Source of the DNA: Deltaproteobacteria bacterium
GTDB lineage: Bacteria > Myxococcota_A > Polyangia > Polyangiales > Houyiibacteriaceae
Direction of reading: 5' to 3'
Assembly (NCBI GenBank): GCA_003647035.1
Contig: QMMB01000050.1
Coordinates: 1-11,525, forward strand
DNA: 11,525 bases
Position numbers and translations under genes: made by a program. Shown here piece by piece: positions 6,877 to 11,525 of the stretch; the stretch's first letter is position 1, and every line of letters begins with the position of its first letter. The notes beneath the pieces were generated by a model. That model was not told the DNA's origin. It saw only the letters and a program-made list of their open reading frames with translations, and made no database searches.

Positions 6877-7676
6877 GATGCATCCTCTCGCAGCGCCAAC
6901 CGCGCGGCCGCAGTCTCCGGGAACTGCTCCCTAACCTTGTCGAAGTAAGCCTGAGCGGCCACGGTATCCCCGCGCCTCAGATAGATTTGTCCAATGCGAT
7001 ACAGTGCGTCCGGGGCCTTGTTGGCCCATGGATGCAGCTTCTCGACGCGCTCGAAGTATCGAAGCGCGCGATCATATTCGTGCCGCAGGTAGTGGATTTC
7101 GCCGCACCAAAACAGGGCGTTGTCCGCGTACGGATGACTCGGATGGGCGGACGAGAACGCGTCGAGCTCCTCGAGCGCCTCCTCGAACCTCTGCTCCCGA
7201 ATCAGGCTCAGGCCCCGGCGATACCCTTCGACGCTGACCTCGTCGCGTGGCGGGGTCTGCGCGGACTCTGGTGGCGCGAACGCCGGGAGGTCAGGAACCT
7301 CCGCGGTGATGGGCAAACGTTCATCGACGATCTCGCCATCGAGGCGGAGCACCGGCGACATGTCGAGCTTCGCGTGGCTAGCCTTGCTCCACGGCAGCTC
7401 GTCGCCCCCGGAGGTCTTCTGCCCCCGCTGGGCCACGAAAGTCTTCTCGCCCTCGAGCTCCTGTACCTCCGCTCGGGCCAGAGCGAGCTGGCCGCGGAGC
7501 GTTCGAAGTTCCTGCTCCTGCTCATCGTTTTGCAACCGCAGTGCCGTGAGCTCAGCATCCCGTGCAGCCTCGTCGGACGCACCGCGAGCCTGTGAATGCA
7601 CTCCCACCGAGCTGCACCCGATCAGTGTCGACATACCTGCCACTACGAAGAGCGTCCTCACGGCATAACCCCGCAT
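6873..7676 (-). CDS. Coiled-coil/TPR lipoprotein (YbgF/CpoB-like)
   Basis: A 267-residue lipoprotein. The signal sequence ends in a lipobox LIGC with the acylated Cys at 21; Ser at +2 favours outer-membrane sorting by the enterobacterial rule. Residues about 36-80 form a charged coiled coil (AELTALRLQNDEQEQELRTL ...). A Pro-rich linker follows, then three TPR-like repeats at about 147-260 (YRRGLSLIREQRFEEALEEL ..., NALFWCGEIHYLRHEYDRAL ..., ALYRIGQIYLRRGDTVAAQ ...). This order resembles YbgF/CpoB, which links the Tol-Pal system to peptidoglycan synthesis, but tol and pal genes are absent here, so the name is by analogy. A GTG at codon 6, with GGGG 7 nt before it, is an alternative start and keeps the signal sequence. 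The 4-bp overlap with the LysM gene suggests that the two products act together at the envelope. Confidence 0.87.
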   Translation of the reverse strand: MRGYAVRTLFVVAGMSTLIGCSSVGVHSQARGASDEAARDAELTALRLQNDEQEQELRTLRGQLALARAEVQELEGEKTFVAQRGQKTSGGDELPWSKASHAKLDMSPVLRLDGEIVDERLPITAEVPDLPAFAPPESAQTPPRDEVSVEGYRRGLSLIREQRFEEALEELDAFSSAHPSHPYADNALFWCGEIHYLRHEYDRALRYFERVEKLHPWANKAPDALYRIGQIYLRRGDTVAAQAYFDKVREQFPETAAARLALREDAS

Positions 7677-7722
7677 TTGGATCGTAGGTAACCGAGAGGA
7701 CCCGCGTCAATAAAGACGCGCC

Positions 7723-8679
7723 CTACTGCCAGGCGCCAAGTGCTCGAAATCGCTGATATCGTTGGGCCACGAGCGCGTCACTGGACAGGCTCCCCAGCGT
7801 GGCGAGATGGTGCCGCAGGCGCACTCGCAGGGACTCGGCCGCTATTTCAGGCTTCCGGTGGGCTCCTCCCGCCGGCTCCGGGACCACCTCGTCGATGATC
7901 CCCAGGCGTTTCGCGTCGTTCGCCAACAGTCGAAGCTGCTCGGCCGCTTGCGCTGCGCGGGTTCCATCGCGCCAGAGAATCGAAGCGCATCCTTCGGGTG
8001 TGATCACGCTGTAGGTCGCGTACTCGAACATCAGCACCTGGTTCGCCACCCCGATGGCGAGCGCCCCCCCCGAGCCACCCTCGCCGATCACCGTGCATAT
8101 GACCGGGACGCGCAACTTGCTCATCGTCTCGATCGCGCGGCCGATCGCCTCGGCCTGGCCCCGCTCCTCGGCTCCGAGCCCGGGATACGCGCCGGGGGTG
8201 TCGATGAACGTGAGCACCGGCCGCCCGGCTTGCTCTGCGAGCTTCATCACACGGATCGCCTTCCGATAGCCTTCGGGATGCGCCATGCCGAAGTTCCGGA
8301 GGGCTTTGTCTTTGGCGGTTCGACCTTTTTGGTGACCAATAATCGCAACGATTTCACCCTCGAAGCGTGCAAACCCAGAAATGATCGCCGGATCGTCTCG
8401 GAAGGTCCGGTCGCCGTGCAGCTCGACGAAGTCATCGAATAGGAGGGCGAGGTAGTCGCGAACGTATGGGCGGTCGGGGTGCCGGCTCAACTGGACCTTC
8501 TTCCAGACGTCGAGGTCGGCGATGAGCTTGCGCTGCAGATCCTCCGCTTGGATCGCGAGGGTCGCGATCTGCTTGTCGATGGCCTCGGCCTCTGGTGCGC
8601 CGGCGTCGGTGAGCTCTTTCAGGGCGGCGATTCGCTCCTCCAGCTCGACCAACGGGGCTTCAAAGTCCAGGTGGGCCAT
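7723..8679 (-). CDS. accA: Acetyl-CoA carboxylase carboxyltransferase subunit alpha
   Basis: AccA and AccD form the carboxyltransferase that moves CO2 from carboxybiotin-BCCP to acetyl-CoA, giving malonyl-CoA in the cytoplasm, the first committed step of fatty acid synthesis. The length of 318 residues is almost that of the E. coli protein. Typical stretches are the N-terminal helical DFEAPLVELEERI, HPDRPYVRDYL (67-77), FVELHGDRTFRDD (84-96), DTPGAYPGLGAEERGQAEAI (160-179), GEGGSGGALAIG (199-210) and SVITPEGCASILWRDG (224-239). The two Gly-rich segments form the oxyanion holes of the crotonase fold. accD, accB and accC are not in the window. It lies 49 bp after the cyclase gene and 46 bp before the lipoprotein gene. 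The ATG at 8679 gives the expected N-terminus. Confidence 0.98.
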   Translation of the reverse strand: MAHLDFEAPLVELEERIAALKELTDAGAPEAEAIDKQIATLAIQAEDLQRKLIADLDVWKKVQLSRHPDRPYVRDYLALLFDDFVELHGDRTFRDDPAIISGFARFEGEIVAIIGHQKGRTAKDKALRNFGMAHPEGYRKAIRVMKLAEQAGRPVLTFIDTPGAYPGLGAEERGQAEAIGRAIETMSKLRVPVICTVIGEGGSGGALAIGVANQVLMFEYATYSVITPEGCASILWRDGTRAAQAAEQLRLLANDAKRLGIIDEVVPEPAGGAHRKPEIAAESLRVRLRHHLATLGSLSSDALVAQRYQRFRALGAWQ

Positions 8680-8728
8680 CTCGCCTGGTGCTTCGCATAT
8701 CTGCGGAAGCCGGCAAGCTCAGACTGGA

Positions 8729-10354
8729 CTACTTGCGAGTGGCGCGGCCGAGCAGCTCGAAGATCCGAATGGGCTGAGCCTTGCCCTTTACCTTCACCGC
8801 GGGCAGCTCCTCGATGTCAAAGCTGCCGTCCAGCTTATCGAGAGTCCCCTCGGTGAGCAGGGTCTGTCCAGGCTTGGCCAGCGAGCACAATCGCGCGCCG
8901 GTGTTCACTGGGTCTCCGATGACGGTGTATTCGAGCGCCTGACTGCTTCCGATGTAGCCCGCAACCACTTCTCCGGTGTTGATGCCTATTCCGATCTCGA
9001 ATGGCGGCAGCTCGCGGGCCTCGTGTCGTTCGTTGAGGGACGCGAGCGCTTCCTGCATCTCGAGGGCCGCGCGCACCGCGCGCACGGGGTCGTCGGGATG
9101 TGAAACCGGCGATCCAAAGAGCACCATCATCTCGTCGCCGATGAACTTGTCGAGCGTGCCTTCATGGCGGAACACGATCTCGACCATCCGTTCGAAGTAT
9201 TCGTTGAGCGCGTCTACCACGATTTGCGGCTCGCAGGATTCGCTGATGCTGGTGAAGCCACGAATGTCGGCGAACAGGATCGTCGTTTCTCGAAGCTCGC
9301 CGCCCTTCTCCACCTCGAGCTTTCCTGAAATCACTTGCTCGGCAATGTCTGGCGACAGCAATCGCCGAAAACGTTCGCGCGTCACCGCCTCCTGTTCGAG
9401 CTTCTTGGCATACAACGTGTTTTGAACCGCAACCGCGGCCTGGCTGGCGACAGTTTCGAAGAGGGCCAGGTCTTTGTCGGTGAACGCGTGTGTGGCGAGT
9501 CTCGAGTCGAGAATCATCACGCCCAACACCGTGTCGCTATGCAGCAAGGGAACGCACATCGTCGAGCGGATGCCTTGCATGATCACCGAGTGGGCGCTTT
9601 GAAAGCGCGAGTCTGCGGAGGCGTCATGGGACAGCACGGCTTCCTTCTCACGCACAACCGTATCGAGCACGGTCTTCGAGACGATGACCTCTTGCTCGGG
9701 GTCGACGCCCTCTCCCGTACGAACCGATACCGGCTCGAGAATGTTCTGGTCATTGTGCAAGAGCACAACACCCCGATCCGCGGGGACGAGTCGGAACGCC
9801 ACCTCTAGGATCTTGTTGCAGAGGGACGTGATGCTCGTGCCAAGCTCGATGGCTTGAGTGACCTCGTAGCTCGCGCGGAGCTTCTCGTAGTCGCGGCGGA
9901 GCGAGGCGTCGTCTTGAATCAGCTCCTCGGCGAAGAAGGTTTTGTCGGCCAGGCTCGAAACCTTGGCGCGGATCAACGGGCCCGCGTCTGTGTCTCCGAT
10001 CTTGAATCGGTTGGTGGCTTCGCGAGACTCGCCGCTCAGAAGTGCATCGAAAGACACCTTGCCCGGCCGTTCCTCGGGCTCGAAGACGATGCGCGTTGAA
10101 CCGATGGTGATTTCGTCACCTGGCTCGAGCGGGCGATCCTGGCTGACCCTGTTCCCGTTGACGTAGGTGCCATTGAGGGAGCCTAGGTCTTTGAGGACGT
10201 AGCGGTCGTCGATCAGCTCGATGTGGCAGTGCTCTTTGGACACGACCCGGTCCAGCACCTGGTGCGTGTTCCGAGGATGCCGGCCAAGCGAATTATGGCG
10301 AAAGAGCTGACGCTCCTGCCGTCCGCTCGGCCCCATGATACTGATGCGAGCCAT
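8729..10354 (-). CDS. FHA-GAF class III adenylate cyclase
   Basis: A 541-residue cytoplasmic signalling enzyme. FHA domain at about 1-95: GRHPRN (24-29), SKEHCHI (39-45) and NGTYVNG (61-67) are the phosphothreonine-binding motifs. GAF domain at about 165-312 (CVPLLHSDTVLGVMILDSR, ending ASQAAVAVQNTLY). A transducer helix ERFRRLLSPDIAEQVISG (327-344) precedes the class III cyclase domain (353-541). Catalytic residues look complete: metal-binding Asp363 (FADIRGFT) and Asp407 (FIGDEMM), Lys403 and Asp481 (VIGD) that favour ATP over GTP, and Asn484 and Arg488 of the VNTGARL motif. It should make cAMP, with FHA reading a phosphoprotein (often from Ser/Thr kinases) and GAF a small ligand. The gene lies 55 bp after rpoZ. 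GGGG close to the ATG at 10354 may act as the ribosome binding site. The ligand and FHA partner are unknown. Confidence 0.95.
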   Translation of the reverse strand: MARISIMGPSGRQERQLFRHNSLGRHPRNTHQVLDRVVSKEHCHIELIDDRYVLKDLGSLNGTYVNGNRVSQDRPLEPGDEITIGSTRIVFEPEERPGKVSFDALLSGESREATNRFKIGDTDAGPLIRAKVSSLADKTFFAEELIQDDASLRRDYEKLRASYEVTQAIELGTSITSLCNKILEVAFRLVPADRGVVLLHNDQNILEPVSVRTGEGVDPEQEVIVSKTVLDTVVREKEAVLSHDASADSRFQSAHSVIMQGIRSTMCVPLLHSDTVLGVMILDSRLATHAFTDKDLALFETVASQAAVAVQNTLYAKKLEQEAVTRERFRRLLSPDIAEQVISGKLEVEKGGELRETTILFADIRGFTSISESCEPQIVVDALNEYFERMVEIVFRHEGTLDKFIGDEMMVLFGSPVSHPDDPVRAVRAALEMQEALASLNERHEARELPPFEIGIGINTGEVVAGYIGSSQALEYTVIGDPVNTGARLCSLAKPGQTLLTEGTLDKLDGSFDIEELPAVKVKGKAQPIRIFELLGRATRK

Positions 10355-10364
10355 AACCCCACTA

Positions 10365-10377
10365 CCAGGCTACCTGG
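10365..10377 (-). other. Small hairpin upstream of the cyclase start
   Basis: CCAGG-TAG-CCTGG on the minus strand forms a perfect 5-bp stem with a 3-nt loop, 10 nt before the ATG of the cyclase and next to its G-rich ribosome-binding region. It may affect translation or mark the rpoZ-cyclase junction; it is too short to be a convincing terminator. Confidence 0.3.
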
Positions 10378-10409
10378 GCCCTTCTCAGCCTGCAAAGATG
10401 GCGCTCCCC

Positions 10410-10655
10410 TTAGGCGGAGGAGTCTTTGGCCTTGGTCTCGACGATGAACTCCTCTACGGCGCCCCTGACCGGGCGGGAGAAGTAGACCTTCTTGTCGGCG
10501 ATCTCGCGCAGGGCGGTCACGATCGGGCGGTTTCGGCTGTAAACCAGCGCCGGCGCGCCCTTGATGATCTGGCGGGTCCGCCGGGCGGCCAAGATGACCA
10601 GCGCAAAGCGGTTTTCCTCGTGTTGCAAGCAGTCTTCGACGGTAACTCGTGCCAT
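10410..10655 (-). CDS. rpoZ: DNA-directed RNA polymerase subunit omega
   Basis: An 81-residue protein with the standard omega N-terminus MARVTVEDCL, then NRFALVILAARRTRQIIKG (15-33) and RPIVTALREIADKKV (43-57), the conserved core that clamps the C-terminal tail of beta-prime. Omega helps RNA polymerase assembly and forms part of a ppGpp site in proteobacteria. In many proteobacteria rpoZ follows gmk and precedes spoT/relA; here it is first in a minus-strand string and is followed by the cyclase gene. No strong Shine-Dalgarno is seen before the ATG. Upstream, a TAGATT box (minus strand, about 10692-10697) could be a -10 element, but the -35 region is poor, so I do not list a promoter. Confidence 0.96.
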   Translation of the reverse strand: MARVTVEDCLQHEENRFALVILAARRTRQIIKGAPALVYSRNRPIVTALREIADKKVYFSRPVRGAVEEFIVETKAKDSSA

Positions 10656-10734
10656 AGGCGCCGGAGGCTAGCAGGGTTCGCCGTGCCAGCAAATCTATCT
10701 CCTGCCTGTGTCTGAAAAAGCCTCACCGCCAGGC

Positions 10735-10762
10735 TTGACTCCCCCCATTTCAGGATTAGGTT
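10735..10762 (+). promoter_or_regulatory. Likely sigma-70-type promoter of groESL
   Basis: TTGACT (10735-10740) is a 5/6 match to the -35 consensus. After a 16-bp spacer, TAGGTT (10757-10762) keeps the first two and the last base of a -10 box. A start point about 7 bp downstream would sit at the left edge of the CIRCE element, as in many HrcA-controlled groESL operons. The -10 box is weak. Confidence 0.5.
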
Positions 10763-10771
10763 GGCCGCCGA

Positions 10772-10798
10772 TCAGCACTCTCACTCATAGAGTGCCAA
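10772..10798 (+). promoter_or_regulatory. CIRCE element (HrcA operator)
   Basis: TCAGCACTC, nine bases, then GAGTGCCAA. The consensus is TTAGCACTC-N9-GAGTGCTAA, so each arm has one mismatch and the spacer has exactly the standard length. Established role: HrcA binds this inverted repeat and represses groESL and sometimes dnaK; heat or unfolded protein load titrates GroEL away from HrcA and relieves repression. Its place between the promoter and groES fits. hrcA is not in the window. Confidence 0.93.
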
Positions 10799-10806
10799 CA
10801 AGCTGC

Positions 10807-10825
10807 CGGGTAGCATACCTACCCG
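10807..10825 (+). promoter_or_regulatory. Second leader hairpin between CIRCE and the groES ribosome binding site
   Basis: CGGGTAG-CATAC-CTACCCG is a perfect 7-bp stem with a 5-nt loop. It begins 8 bp after CIRCE and ends 5 bp before the GGAGGG ribosome binding site of groES (10831-10836). In the mRNA it would form close to the initiation region without covering it. It could stabilise the 5' end or modulate translation; it has no U-tract, so it is unlikely to be a terminator. Confidence 0.6.
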
Positions 10826-10840
10826 CAAACGGAGGGATAA

Positions 10841-11128
10841 ATGGCCATTCGTCCATTGCATGACCGCATTTTGGTCAAGCGAGTGAAGGAAGAAGAGACA
10901 ACTAAAGGCGGGATCATCATTCCGGATACCGCCAAGGAAAAGCCGATCGAGGCCAACGTGGTCGCGGTGGGAACCGGGCGCATCCTCGATAGCGGGGAGA
11001 TCCGGGAGCTTGCTGTGAAGAAGGGCGACCTCGTCCTCTTCGGCAAGTACGGCGGCACGGAGGTCAAGATCGACGGTGAAGACCACCTGATCCTCCGCGA
11101 AGACGACATCCTCGGAATCATCGAATAG
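10841..11128 (+). CDS. groES: Co-chaperonin GroES
   Basis: A 95-residue Hsp10, the usual length. Conserved features are IRPLHDRILVKR (3-14), the mobile loop EEETTKGGIIIPDTAKEKP (17-35) with the GGIIIP that docks on GroEL, VVAVGTGR, the roof-loop region and the C-terminal VLFGKYGGTEVKIDGEDHLILREDDILGIIE-type ending. It caps the GroEL folding chamber in the cytoplasm. A strong Shine-Dalgarno GGAGGG (10831-10836) lies 4 nt before the ATG. It is the first gene of the groESL operon, under CIRCE control, and is 13 bp from groEL. Confidence 0.99.
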   Translation: MAIRPLHDRILVKRVKEEETTKGGIIIPDTAKEKPIEANVVAVGTGRILDSGEIRELAVKKGDLVLFGKYGGTEVKIDGEDHLILREDDILGIIE

Positions 11129-11141
11129 GAGACTGACAAAC

Positions 11142-11525
11142 ATGGCTGCGAAAGAGATCATTTACGATACCGCTGCTCGCGACCGCATTCTCGCCGGCGT
11201 CAACGCTCTGGCAAATGCGGTGAAAGTCACGCTCGGTCCCAAGGGCCGCAACGTCGTGATCGAGAAGAGCTTCGGCGCACCGACCGTCACCAAAGACGGC
11301 GTCACGGTCGCCAAGGAAATCGAGCTTGCCGACAGGTTCGAGAACATGGGCGCCCAGATGGTGCGAGAGGTGGCTTCGAAGACCTCGGACATCGCGGGCG
11401 ACGGCACCACGACCGCCACTGTGCTTGCGCAGGCGATCATCCGTGAAGGCACCAAGATGGTTGCCGCGGGTCACAACCCGATGGAGCTCAAGCGAGGCAT
11501 CGATGCGGGGTCGCGCACCGTCGTC
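11142..11525 (+). CDS. groEL: Chaperonin GroEL (partial, C-terminus outside window)
   Basis: The first 128 codons of Hsp60, in frame up to the right edge. The equatorial domain is clear: LGPKGRNVVIEKSFGAPTVT (31-50) with the nucleotide-binding GPKGRNV, KDGVTVAKEIEL (51-62), ENMGAQMVREVASKTSDIAG (67-86) and GDGTTTATVLAQAI (86-99) with the ATP-hydrolysis Asp87 in the same position as in E. coli. It forms the double-ring folding chamber with GroES. The Shine-Dalgarno AGGAG (11127-11131) overlaps the groES stop codon, 10 nt before the ATG, so the two genes are translated from one message. The missing part (about 420 residues in the family) lies to the right. Confidence 0.99.
   Translation, partial: MAAKEIIYDTAARDRILAGVNALANAVKVTLGPKGRNVVIEKSFGAPTVTKDGVTVAKEIELADRFENMGAQMVREVASKTSDIAGDGTTTATVLAQAIIREGTKMVAAGHNPMELKRGIDAGSRTVV

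Noticed and set aside
5944..6948. 334-codon plus-strand frame
   Set aside because: Antisense to the LysM gene, with composition typical of a shadow frame and no recognisable domain.
10656..10690. TGGCACG-like box upstream of rpoZ (possible sigma-54 promoter)
   Set aside because: The required GC of the -12 element is 3 bases out of place, so the fixed -24/-12 spacing is not met.

Overview
The window is G+C-rich chromosomal DNA packed with genes, and all recognisable genes look like normal bacterial genes. Several things suggest a deltaproteobacterial or Myxococcota-like organism: a groESL operon under a CIRCE operator, an FHA-GAF-adenylate cyclase, a soluble double-GAF histidine kinase, envelope proteins with LysM and TPR domains, and a DUF3422 protein. 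This is an inference from gene content and style, not a phylogenetic result. No tRNA, rRNA, CRISPR array, intact insertion sequence or prophage gene was seen.

Left part (1-2285): a divergent pair. On the minus strand is the N-terminal two thirds or so of a MoxR/CoxD-type AAA+ ATPase, cut by the window edge. On the plus strand is a fusion of a MoeA-like molybdopterin-binding region and a MobA/MocA-like nucleotidyltransferase. Together they look like maturation genes for a molybdenum hydroxylase (CO dehydrogenase/xanthine dehydrogenase family), whose structural genes may lie to the left. The 102-bp gap between them holds a perfect 18-bp inverted repeat.

Middle (2374-10655): seven minus-strand genes. 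In transcription order they are rpoZ, an FHA-GAF-class III cyclase, accA, a coiled-coil/TPR lipoprotein, a LysM exported protein, a double-GAF histidine kinase and a DUF3422 membrane-anchored protein. The first six are separated by less than 60 bp, or overlap by 4 bp, so they may be co-transcribed. The set mixes core functions (RNA polymerase omega, the committed step of fatty acid synthesis), envelope proteins and two signalling enzymes. The 273-bp gap before DUF3422 is different: it holds an imperfect hexamer tandem array of about 16 units, a 12-bp palindrome and a small hairpin.

Right part (10656-11525): the divergent rpoZ/groES intergenic region carries a likely promoter, a near-consensus CIRCE element (HrcA operator) and a second perfect hairpin just ahead of the groES ribosome binding site. 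These are followed by complete groES and the first 128 codons of groEL, which runs off the window.

The most interesting leads are the molybdenum-cofactor fusion beside the MoxR ATPase, the A8 tract that puts Lys-Lys-Lys into the C-terminal hydrophobic region of the DUF3422 protein, the hexamer array, the cyclase plus orphan kinase in one gene string, and the second hairpin in the groES leader. I did not find a clear case of a wholly new system.
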